Assembly (NCBI GenBank): GCA_020636225.1
Contig: JACJYI010000005.1
Location: 124,001 to 188,000 of the forward strand
Source of the DNA: Lewinellaceae bacterium
GTDB lineage: Bacteria; Bacteroidota; Bacteroidia; Chitinophagales; Saprospiraceae
Direction: 5' to 3'
DNA: 64,000 nt
Part shown: piece by piece, positions 42,416-49,356 of the stretch
Layout: every line of letters begins with the position of its first letter
Position numbering within the stretch: the stretch's first letter is position 1
Notes under the pieces: generated by a model
What the model saw: only the letters and a program-made list of their open reading frames with translations
The model's database searches: none
What the model was told of the DNA's origin: nothing
Position numbers and translations under genes: made by a program

Positions 42416-43578
42416 GGATCGCAGTCGGTCTGATCTGGCTCAAAAGTACGTCCCTGGATGCACAGGAAATGTCTGGGCCACTACATTTCTTCGGGTTGTG
42501 GGAAGGCTACCATCCGATCGAGATCACCCTGGATGAAGATGGGAATGGCGCGCTGACCCTGCCGGATGAGGCATTGCCAATTGCCTTGGATGGCAGGAGC
42601 GAAGGAGGGCGGTGGAAGATCCACGAGGTGTTGACCGACGGCCGGCTTTCCGGCGAATGGATGATCGGGCCACAAAGCGATCACTGGCTGGGGGAATGGA
42701 AAAACTACAATCAGACCTCAGGTAGCCTGTGTGCCTTGTTTGCTGACCCGGTGACCGCCCCGCAAACCTTGCTGGTCCGATTCTTTTTCAAGGCGGGTAA
42801 GCAGAAATGGCAATTCATCCTGTACCCCCTCCCCAGGGGAAAATGGAAGGGGATCGCCTGGGAGAAGAATGAACGTCGCCTGTCCCGTGTATCCGGCGAA
42901 TGGCTGGCCGATGGGATCCTGCTCGATGTCGAGGATCAACAAAGCGGGATCCCATCGAGATTGAATTTCCTCTATGATCGCCAGGCCTGGCGGTCAGCCG
43001 CCTGGACGGATGAACGCGGCGTGACCCTCCGCGTACAGTTGCGCCATTTCCAGACCGAACCCGTGGATGTCACCTCTTTCCTGGACTTCAGCCGGGAGAC
43101 CCTCTTGCTCCAGCCCAGGATCGACTGGCCGGGGTGGGAGACGTTCTTCAGCTATTATCTCCAGCCCATGGAGGCGGTTCTGGCCAGGGAGTACCAGGAC
43201 CTCCTGACCGATGATCTGTCCCGTACACCCTATCAGCGCCATGCATTGCGGCTCTACTCCTGGGTGGATCTGTCCTATCTCAACAGTCGGTTGATCAGTG
43301 GCTATCTGCATGTGGTGTCCTCCTGGGGCGAGGTCAACCAGGTGCCGTTCACCTTTTCGAGGAAGGAAGGCCGGCTGACCCTGCGGGACTTGTGGCCGGA
43401 AGGGGAGATACCCGCTCAGATCCTGGAGCAAATGGAAGGGTTGAATGTTGACGAACCCATGCGCATCGATCCGTTCCAGATCTATATCGGCCAGGGGGAA
43501 CGCACCGTCATTCTTGCCCTTTCGGAGATCAGGGACCTGCTGCCCCGACAACATCCCCTCCGATCCATGTTTGACTGA
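42391..43578 (+). CDS. Exported protein of unknown function, DUF3298-like C-terminus possible
   Basis: 395 residues. Signal peptide about residues 8-25 (LYTWIAVGLIWLKSTSLDAQ). The N-terminal part is beta-rich with paired strands such as GPLHFFGLWEGYHPIEITLDEDG and GRLSGEWMIGPQSDHWLGEW, resembling a lipocalin-like or calycin fold. The last ~110 residues (GYLHVVSSWGEVNQVPFTFS, LTLRDLWP, FQIYIGQGERTVILALSEIRDLLP) have the general look of DUF3298/RsiV-type domains; this is a weak resemblance. No function assigned. Followed by a BatD-like gene with its own promoter. Confidence 0.72.
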   Translation: MVEHRLYTWIAVGLIWLKSTSLDAQEMSGPLHFFGLWEGYHPIEITLDEDGNGALTLPDEALPIALDGRSEGGRWKIHEVLTDGRLSGEWMIGPQSDHWLGEWKNYNQTSGSLCALFADPVTAPQTLLVRFFFKAGKQKWQFILYPLPRGKWKGIAWEKNERRLSRVSGEWLADGILLDVEDQQSGIPSRLNFLYDRQAWRSAAWTDERGVTLRVQLRHFQTEPVDVTSFLDFSRETLLLQPRIDWPGWETFFSYYLQPMEAVLAREYQDLLTDDLSRTPYQRHALRLYSWVDLSYLNSRLISGYLHVVSSWGEVNQVPFTFSRKEGRLTLRDLWPEGEIPAQILEQMEGLNVDEPMRIDPFQIYIGQGERTVILALSEIRDLLPRQHPLRSMFD

Positions 43579-43591
43579 ACCATAGATTGGG

Positions 43592-43599
43592 TACATTTG
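43592..43599 (+). promoter_or_regulatory. -7 promoter element (TACATTTG)
   Basis: Perfect TAnnTTTG match 18 bp before the ATG at 43618. Confidence 0.55.
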
Positions 43600-43617
43600 T
43601 CTAAACTGAAAAACGGT

Positions 43618-44112
43618 ATGTTTTCCCGGTTCTACAGCTTGTTGATCCTGCTCCTGGCTGCTCAGGTCCTGCAGGCCCAGGATGTAAAATTCTTTCTGGA
43701 CATCTCCCGTGATACCTTGCTGGCAGGTCATTTGATCCAGTTGACCTACCATGTCGAGAATGCGGACAGCAAGGGATTTGAACCCCCGGATTTTTCAGGG
43801 TTCACCCTGGTGTCAGGGCCCCGCCAGTCCAGTTCGATGCAGATCATGAATGGAAAGGTCAGCCGGCAGGCCACCATCACCTATATTCTTGCCAGTCAGG
43901 AGGCCGGAAGCTTTCCGATCGAACCAGCCCGGTTGACCGATGGCAGCAAGGTGCTGGAATGTCCCCGCAAGGTCGTGACCGTATTGCCCAATCCCGGCGA
44001 GATCCCTGATCCTCAGTTTCCCGGTTATCGCCCCCGGCCCCAACCGGAAAAAGGCCCGATGGATCCTCGCAGGGAGCTCCTGCGAAAAGGGCGGAAGGTG
44101 TATAAGATGTAG
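43618..44112 (+). CDS. Short BatD-like exported protein
   Basis: 164 residues: signal peptide (FYSLLILLLAAQVLQAQ) followed by one Ig-like domain with the features of the BatD N-terminal repeat: FFLDISRDTLLAGHLIQLTY, FEPPDFSGFTLVSGPRQSSS, MQIMNGKVSRQATITYIL and QEAGSFPIEPARL. Full BatD proteins are about 550-600 residues with more repeats and a membrane anchor; here the chain ends in a Pro/Arg-rich tail (RPRPQPEKGPMDPRRELLRKGRK). So it is a stand-alone single-domain member rather than a truncation, as the frame ends cleanly. BatD proteins work with MoxR and Bat proteins; a moxR gene is in the window at 13888 but not next to it. Confidence 0.8.
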   Translation: MFSRFYSLLILLLAAQVLQAQDVKFFLDISRDTLLAGHLIQLTYHVENADSKGFEPPDFSGFTLVSGPRQSSSMQIMNGKVSRQATITYILASQEAGSFPIEPARLTDGSKVLECPRKVVTVLPNPGEIPDPQFPGYRPRPQPEKGPMDPRRELLRKGRKVYKM

Positions 44113-44126
44113 GGTGGGATGTGGCG

Positions 44127-45059
44127 TTAGTCCACGAGGACCTTCAGCAGGAAATACCCGTCATCCCCTTGCTTCTGGTACCGCGGCATCAGGATCAGTC
44201 CATCATCCAGCGCCCGGATCTCCTGTCCGGCATCATAGGCGATCAACTGACCTTTGGAGACAGGCTGGAAATTCTGGAAACCCGGCAGGATCTCAAAGGT
44301 GGTCTCATCCTGGATCTGGTAGGCCTGGATCAGTTCGGCGATCCGGGGCAATCCCTTGGCATAGTCGATCAGGACCCGGTCATGGACGCTTTCGACATGC
44401 TCCGGATCGATCATATCCAGGGCACGCATGCAGGCAATGACGGCCGCGATGGCCCGGTTGACCGATTTCGGGTCCTCGTGCTGGCCAGCTTCAAAGGCAA
44501 AGGCAGTGATGTCCCTGGGGATCACCTGGCGCCGGAAATAGTGCATGGTGGTGCCCCTGATCCCGTCCAGCATGCCCAGGATGACCGGGGCATGGAGTTC
44601 GGAAGCGACCCGGACACTCTCCGGGTCTTCTGTCGCGATACAGAAAATGCCCCCTTCGGCAGTGGTGGTATGAATGTCCATCACCACGATCGGGGCATCC
44701 GGCAAATGGTGGAATTCGGTCTCCAGGTGATGGATGATATCCCGGAGCTCGCGTTCTTCTGCTCCGAGGAGCTGGGGCGGGGAGTTGCGGATGCGCTCCA
44801 CGTTGTCGGGCATCCACATGCGGTTCATATCCTGGTTGAGGAATCGCTTGCCCGCTGCCATGGCGCCGAGGTTGCCGGCCAGGCCGACGATGCGACCGTG
44901 GAAATGAAAATCCGGATTGGTGATGTGTTCGACCTCCAGCATCTTGAACACATATTGCAGGGCCTTGATGCCGGCCAGTTCGTTGCCGTGCAGGCCCGCC
45001 GTACAGATCAGCAGGTGGCCGGGTTGCTCCCCCTCATACGTACCGATGATTCGCTCCAT
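44127..45059 (-). CDS. Succinylglutamate desuccinylase/aspartoacylase-family zinc hydrolase (M14-like)
   Basis: 310 residues. Cleaves amide bonds of N-acyl amino acids or similar; the precise substrate is not determined by the sequence. Zinc site: HGNE (H24, E27) and the later histidine in VVMDIHTTT; the substrate arginine region is in LNQDMNRMWMP. The C-terminal beta domain (LPGFQNFQPVSKGQLIAYD, DDGLILMPRYQKQGDDGYFLL) is characteristic of the family. No signal peptide. Ends 14 bp from the convergent BatD-like gene and lies 53 bp downstream of the response-regulator gene on the same strand. Confidence 0.88.
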   Translation of the reverse strand: MERIIGTYEGEQPGHLLICTAGLHGNELAGIKALQYVFKMLEVEHITNPDFHFHGRIVGLAGNLGAMAAGKRFLNQDMNRMWMPDNVERIRNSPPQLLGAEERELRDIIHHLETEFHHLPDAPIVVMDIHTTTAEGGIFCIATEDPESVRVASELHAPVILGMLDGIRGTTMHYFRRQVIPRDITAFAFEAGQHEDPKSVNRAIAAVIACMRALDMIDPEHVESVHDRVLIDYAKGLPRIAELIQAYQIQDETTFEILPGFQNFQPVSKGQLIAYDAGQEIRALDDGLILMPRYQKQGDDGYFLLKVLVD

Positions 45060-45112
45060 ATCTCAACCGACAAGGGGACAAAGGTACAACGAATGGTGCT
45101 GGGGTATGCGGA

Positions 45113-45838
45113 TCAGCCCGCGCTTTCCGTATCCTTCACCAGGAGCTGGAAGCCGTTGCCGTGGATGTTCACGATCTCGATCCGCTCATCGAGGCTCAGG
45201 TATTTCCGCAGTTTGGTGACGAAGACATCCATGCTCCGGGCGGTGAAGTAGTTGTCCTCCCCCCAGATCTTGGTCAGGGCTTCCGTGCGGGTGAGCACCC
45301 CGTTCAGACGGAGGCAGAAGAGGCGCAGCAGGGCTGCTTCCTTGGGGGAGAGCTTGTTCTTTTCCTCCTGGTTGTCGTGGCGATAGGTCAGGATGCGCAA
45401 GGGGAAATTGAAATGAAAATGACCGAAGGTGAATTCCTGGATCTCGGACTCGGGATCTTCCTTGGGGGCACTGCGCTTGAGAATAGCCTGGATCCGCAAC
45501 AGCAGCTCCTCGGAGTTGAAGGGCTTGGTGATGTAGTCATCCGCACCGATCTTGAATCCCTGCAGCAGGTCATCCTTCAGGGTTTTTGCCGTCAGGAAGA
45601 TGATGGGGATCTCCTGGTCCTTTTCACGGATCTCCCTGGCCAGGGTGAACCCGTCTTTCTTGGGCATCATCACGTCAAAAATGCACAGCTCGAATTTTCC
45701 TTTCCGGTATTTTTCCAGTCCGGAGAGGCCATCCGTGGCCAGGGTGACATCGTAATCGTGCATCTCCAGATAGGACTTCAACACATCTCCGAAATTCTGA
45801 TCGTCTTCGACTAATAGGATTTTAGGGTTGGTATTCAT
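45113..45838 (-). CDS. rprY: RprY-like response regulator (OmpR/PhoB family)
   Basis: 241 residues. N-terminal receiver with acidic pocket E11-D12-D13, phosphoacceptor D55 (IFDVMMPKKDGFTLA) and K105-type lysine in ITKPF; C-terminal winged helix with RSMDVFVTKLRKYL and IEIVNIHGNGFQLLV. The wording of these motifs is very close to Bacteroides RprY. Partner is the histidine kinase gene 11 bp upstream. OmpR-type regulators bind tandem half-sites one helical turn apart; three such boxes lie in front of this operon at 47457-47483. Confidence 0.9.
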   Translation of the reverse strand: MNTNPKILLVEDDQNFGDVLKSYLEMHDYDVTLATDGLSGLEKYRKGKFELCIFDVMMPKKDGFTLAREIREKDQEIPIIFLTAKTLKDDLLQGFKIGADDYITKPFNSEELLLRIQAILKRSAPKEDPESEIQEFTFGHFHFNFPLRILTYRHDNQEEKNKLSPKEAALLRLFCLRLNGVLTRTEALTKIWGEDNYFTARSMDVFVTKLRKYLSLDERIEIVNIHGNGFQLLVKDTESAG

Positions 45839-45849
45839 AGGGCCTGGGC

Positions 45850-47373
45850 TTAATCAACTTGTTTGGTAAACGGAAAAAAGAGCGTAAAAGTACTTCCCTT
45901 GCCGAGTTCGCTCTGGACATCCACCCGGCCGTGATGGGCATCCATCATCGCCTTGACATAGCTGAGGCCGAGGCCGAAGCCCTTGACATCATGCACGTTT
46001 CCCGTCGGTACACGGTAGAACTTCTCAAAGATCAACTTGCGCGCTTCCTTGGTCATTCCCTGGCCCTGGTCGCGAATGGATACTTCCACGCCATCGCCAG
46101 TGTTTCGGGTGAGGATGGTGATATGCAGCTCCTCCGGGGAGTACTTGTTGGCATTGTCCAGCAGGTTGTTGATCATACTGGCAATGTGGGTGGCATCTCC
46201 CTCGATCACCGGCCGTTCCGCATTCAACTCGCTGTCCAGTGTACCATTGCGGCGCTCGACCTGGATGCTGAAGTTCTCCATGGCCGTGTGGATGACCTCA
46301 TGCAGGTTGATGGCCGACCAGTTCAGCTGGAAATCCTGCTTCTCGATCAGGGCCATTTGCAGGACCTTCTCCACCTGGTTGTTCATCCGGCGGTTTTCCT
46401 GCCGGATGATGTCTGCAAAGCGCTTCACCTTGGTACTGTCTCCGGACACCATCGGACTGGAGATCGAATCCGCTGCCAGGGAAATGGTGGCGATCGGGGT
46501 CTTGAACTCGTGGGTCATGTTGTTGATGAAGTCATTCTTCATCTCCGATACCTTCTTCTGCCGGAAGACGATCATGATGGTATAGGCGAAACAGAACAGG
46601 ATGATGCCGGTGAACAGGACCGAGCCGATCAGGTTGCGGATCACCGATCCCCAGATGGCGGTCACCTTGGTGGGGAAGTAGATCATCAACAGGCCGGGAA
46701 CATTCTTGCCCTCGGGAAAGAGGGAGACCTTGTATCCGGAGTTGAGCAGCTTGTCGAATCCGCCACCCTGGGAGACCTGGGTGTTCTGGTCCAGCACCAC
46801 ATAGTGGTCGTCGTTGATGATGAAGCTGTTGGTCTCGTTGGAGTAGATGCCATAGTGGAAGTCCGCATTCAGCCCGGCGTTTTCCAGCTCTTCGTGAAGC
46901 ATGTGGTGGATGCCCTCCAGGTCGCCCAACCGGTCGGTGAGGTCGAGCTGGCTGCGCTGGATGCGCTTGCGCATGATCTGGAAATACTTGATCTGCCGTT
47001 CCAGCCGGCAGGACTCACAGTCGCAGGAATTCTGATTGAGCAGGAAGCCGGCCAACTGGTCGTTGGGCAGGTTGTCGGCCATCATATGGTCCAGGTTGAG
47101 GTCCATGAGGTCCTTGGGTCCGGCTTTGAGCACCTGGCGGTATTCCTGCTCGAGGTAGTTGGATTCGAAACCGTTCATGGACTCCAGGGCCGCGATGGAC
47201 TCCTGGCTTTCCAGCCGTTCGGCCACCCGGAAGAGGGCGGCAAACACATTCTTGTCAAACTGCTCCTCATTCAAATGGATGGACCGGATGATCCAGTCCG
47301 CCTGCAGGGAAATGATCCCCGCCAGGGCAACTGTCATCAGGCCGATGATGATCCAGATCGATGAGCGTTTCAT
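45850..47373 (-). CDS. rprX: RprX-like membrane sensor histidine kinase
   Basis: 507 residues. Transmembrane helix 1 at 7-27, a periplasmic sensor of ~215 residues, helix 2 at about 245-270, HisKA with phosphoacceptor H288 (NNMTHEFKTPIATISLAADS), and HATPase with the N box LLDNANKYS, G1 IRDQGQGM and FGLGLSYVKAMMDAHHG. The sensor part contains the motif CDCESC (C117, C119, C122), a possible metal or redox site. The gene is first in the rprXY operon; a -7 element lies at 47423-47430 and a 7-bp inverted repeat TTGTTCC-CCT-GGAACAA is in its leader (47403-47419). Confidence 0.92.
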   Translation of the reverse strand: MKRSSIWIIIGLMTVALAGIISLQADWIIRSIHLNEEQFDKNVFAALFRVAERLESQESIAALESMNGFESNYLEQEYRQVLKAGPKDLMDLNLDHMMADNLPNDQLAGFLLNQNSCDCESCRLERQIKYFQIMRKRIQRSQLDLTDRLGDLEGIHHMLHEELENAGLNADFHYGIYSNETNSFIINDDHYVVLDQNTQVSQGGGFDKLLNSGYKVSLFPEGKNVPGLLMIYFPTKVTAIWGSVIRNLIGSVLFTGIILFCFAYTIMIVFRQKKVSEMKNDFINNMTHEFKTPIATISLAADSISSPMVSGDSTKVKRFADIIRQENRRMNNQVEKVLQMALIEKQDFQLNWSAINLHEVIHTAMENFSIQVERRNGTLDSELNAERPVIEGDATHIASMINNLLDNANKYSPEELHITILTRNTGDGVEVSIRDQGQGMTKEARKLIFEKFYRVPTGNVHDVKGFGLGLSYVKAMMDAHHGRVDVQSELGKGSTFTLFFPFTKQVD

Positions 47374-47422
47374 GTGTTGTCTTAACCGGGATACCTATGA
47401 AATTGTTCCCCTGGAACAAGGC

Positions 47423-47430
47423 CAAATGTA
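47423..47430 (-). promoter_or_regulatory. -7 promoter element (TACATTTG) of the rprXY-like operon
   Basis: Perfect TAnnTTTG match on the minus strand, 50 bp upstream of the kinase ATG. Confidence 0.6.
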
Positions 47431-47456
47431 GGCGCGGATCCAGGGAAAACCCCACT

Positions 47457-47483
47457 TTAACTGACTTTTAACGGTTCATTAAC
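47457..47483 (+). promoter_or_regulatory. Triple TTAAC direct repeat, 11-bp period: putative RprY operator
   Basis: TTAAC begins at 47457, 47468 and 47479. The array is bracketed by the minus-strand -7 box (47423-47430) and the plus-strand -7 box (47506-47513), at nearly equal distances of 26 and 22 bp, the place expected for a shared activator. Spacing by one helical turn is typical of OmpR-family sites. Confidence 0.6.
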
Positions 47484-47505
47484 CGCGGAGCTGTTTTCGG
47501 GAAAT

Positions 47506-47513
47506 TAGATTTG
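47506..47513 (+). promoter_or_regulatory. -7 promoter element (TAGATTTG) of the PDZ gene
   Basis: Perfect TAnnTTTG match 45 bp before the ATG at 47559. Confidence 0.55.
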
Positions 47514-47558
47514 TATCTGGATGACATTCCCATTTGTTCATGGCAATAATTGAAGCGT

Positions 47559-48920
47559 ATGAAAAAGATTCTACTTTTTGCCCTTCCGATGTTCATGGTT
47601 GTTCAATTGGCAGCCCAGCAAACTGAAGAGGCACCCAATCCCAGGAAGAAGGTGACCATCACCAGGACCTGGACGGATGACCAGGGTCAGGAAAAGACCA
47701 TCACCATTATCAAGGAAGCCGAAGATACACCGGAGAATGCCAACTGGCTGGAATCGGATGATGTGGCGGCTCCTGACGATGCGGCCACCCTGGAGCGGAT
47801 CGAACACGATCAGCGAGTGGATACCGATGGTCCCTGGAAGGACCTGCCCGGAGAATTGCGCTGGCACATGGAGGACCTGGGCCGTGAATTCCAGGAGGTC
47901 TGGCCCGAGATCGAGTACGAGCTGCGACAGGGTCCAGGTGGTTTTCTCTTTGAGAATGGACGCCCGTTAGCCAAGCAAGCCTTCCTGGGTGTCGTCACGG
48001 AGCCGACCGACGGGGGGGTGCGCATTACCCGGGTCATCCCGGGGTCTGCTGCCGAGGAGATCGGCTTCCGACAGGAGGATGTCATTATCGAGGTGGATGG
48101 AGCCCGGATGGATACACCTGCCCGGCTGGCCGACAAGATCGGGTCCTATCGCCCGGGGGATGATGTGGAGATCCTGATGCGTGACGACCAGGGCGAGCAT
48201 ACCGTGGTCGTGACCCTTGGTGATCGGCGGGCCGAAGGCCGGTTGGATAGTGGCCGGTTGTTCCCTGAAGGCAGGGAATTCTATTTCCGGACCGATTGTC
48301 GGCCGCGCACCTGGCTGGGTGTGCTCATCAACGATCACGAGGACGGAGCCCGCGTGCTGGAGGTGAATGCCGATAGTCCGGCCGAGGCGGCGGGCCTGCA
48401 GGAAGGGGATATCATTTATCGGATCGATGACAAGGTGATTGGAGACTCAAAGGACGTGATCAATGCGGTCCGTCGCCACAAGGCCGGTGATGAGATCAAC
48501 ATCCGTTTCCTCCGCCAGGGGGAACGCGAAGGTGTCCGTGTGGTATTGGACAAGAAAATGCCGGAGGGATGTTGTCCTCCGGATTGCTGCAAAGACCGTG
48601 AGGATATGTCTGACATATCAAAGGAACAGGAGGGTAACCTCCCGGACTATGCCGAGGCTAACCTGACCCTGGAGGATCTGCGCATTTATCCCAATCCGAC
48701 CCCCGATGATGCACGGGTGGTCATTCGCTCCGCCTCGGATGCCCCCTTCACCATCAGCTTGCTGGATGCTTCCGGCCGGCGGTTACAGGAGTTGCAGATC
48801 GAAGGTTCAGCGTCCGTGGACGAGACCCTTCGGCTGGGCGACCTTCCCCCGGGAAACTATACGCTGCTCATCCAGCAGGATGGCCAGTTCCTGACGCGGA
48901 CCATCATCCGGAACGATTAA
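47559..48920 (+). CDS. Exported two-PDZ protein with T9SS type A sorting domain
   Basis: 453 residues. Signal peptide (KILLFALPMFMVVQLAAQ), an acidic linker, PDZ 1 near residues 140-225 (AFLGVVTEPTDGGVRITRVIPGSAAEEIGFR), PDZ 2 near 250-335 (TWLGVLINDHEDGARVLEVN, LQEGDIIYRIDDKVIGDS), a cysteine cluster CCPPDCC near 347, and a C-terminal T9SS domain (LRIYPNPTPDDARVVI to GNYTLLIQQDG). No protease catalytic triad is present, so it is a PDZ adaptor rather than a DegP/HtrA enzyme. It probably binds C-termini of misfolded proteins at the cell surface; this is inference. The shared promoter with the two-component system suggests it is a regulon member. ATG 47559 is preferred to TTG 47550. Confidence 0.85.
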   Translation: MKKILLFALPMFMVVQLAAQQTEEAPNPRKKVTITRTWTDDQGQEKTITIIKEAEDTPENANWLESDDVAAPDDAATLERIEHDQRVDTDGPWKDLPGELRWHMEDLGREFQEVWPEIEYELRQGPGGFLFENGRPLAKQAFLGVVTEPTDGGVRITRVIPGSAAEEIGFRQEDVIIEVDGARMDTPARLADKIGSYRPGDDVEILMRDDQGEHTVVVTLGDRRAEGRLDSGRLFPEGREFYFRTDCRPRTWLGVLINDHEDGARVLEVNADSPAEAAGLQEGDIIYRIDDKVIGDSKDVINAVRRHKAGDEINIRFLRQGEREGVRVVLDKKMPEGCCPPDCCKDREDMSDISKEQEGNLPDYAEANLTLEDLRIYPNPTPDDARVVIRSASDAPFTISLLDASGRRLQELQIEGSASVDETLRLGDLPPGNYTLLIQQDGQFLTRTIIRND

Positions 48921-48943
48921 ACTCTACGTAAATTGGTTATGGA

Positions 48944-48969
48944 GCCCCGGCATTCGTCGGGGCTTTTTT
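48944..48969 (+). terminator. Terminator after the PDZ gene
   Basis: Stem GCCCCG/CGGGGC with an 8-nt loop followed by six T, 23 bp after the stop. Confidence 0.9.
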
Positions 48970-48991
48970 GTGGGTCAGCTGCTGCGATGTG

Positions 48992-49026
48992 AAATCACAA
49001 ATGACAAATGACAAATCACAAATCAC
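48992..49026 (+). repeat. Heptamer tandem repeat (AAATCAC/AAATGAC)x5
   Basis: Five 7-bp units followed by AAAC. It forms the left outer edge of the longer inverted repeat 48992-49142. Confidence 0.9.
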
Positions 49027-49142
49027 AAACAAGCACAAAATTCAAAAGGAGCAATGACCAAAACAATTGATCGTTTTAGTCATTCGAAATTGGTGCTTCA
49101 AATTTATTTGTGATTTGGAGCTTGTGATTTGGTGCTTATTGT
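48992..49142. repeat. About 150-bp imperfect palindrome in a gene-free region
   Basis: Nested inverted repeats centre near 49063: TGACCAAAAC pairs with GTTTTAGTCA, AAGCACAAAATTC with GAAATTGGTGCTT, and outer CAAATCACAA units with TTGTGATTTG units. The sequence is clearly more AT-rich than its surroundings. It could be a miniature mobile element or a transcript structure. The rest of 49143-49356 holds only low-complexity remnants (CACGGATGAAAGGTTTTCACGGATGA near 49183; CGAAATCCGAATACCG near 49251) and no gene. Confidence 0.65.
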
Positions 49143-49356
49143 CTGGATTGGTAGATAAGCAACTGTCAGAATCACAGATGTGCACGGATGAAAGGTTTTC
49201 ACGGATGAGGGGGTAAAGCTGTCAACCTATATCATGAGGAGCCAACATGCCGAAATCCGAATACCGAACACAGAATGCCGTTCTTACCGCCATTCGACAT
49301 ATCGCAATAACCCAATAACACTGAAATTCAGTCAGTAGTCTGGCCTGGGTTTTCAA

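Noticed and set aside
45859..47364. 501-codon plus-strand open frame opposite the histidine kinase
   Set aside because: Antisense shadow of a gene with clear HisKA and HATPase motifs; no domain in the shadow.
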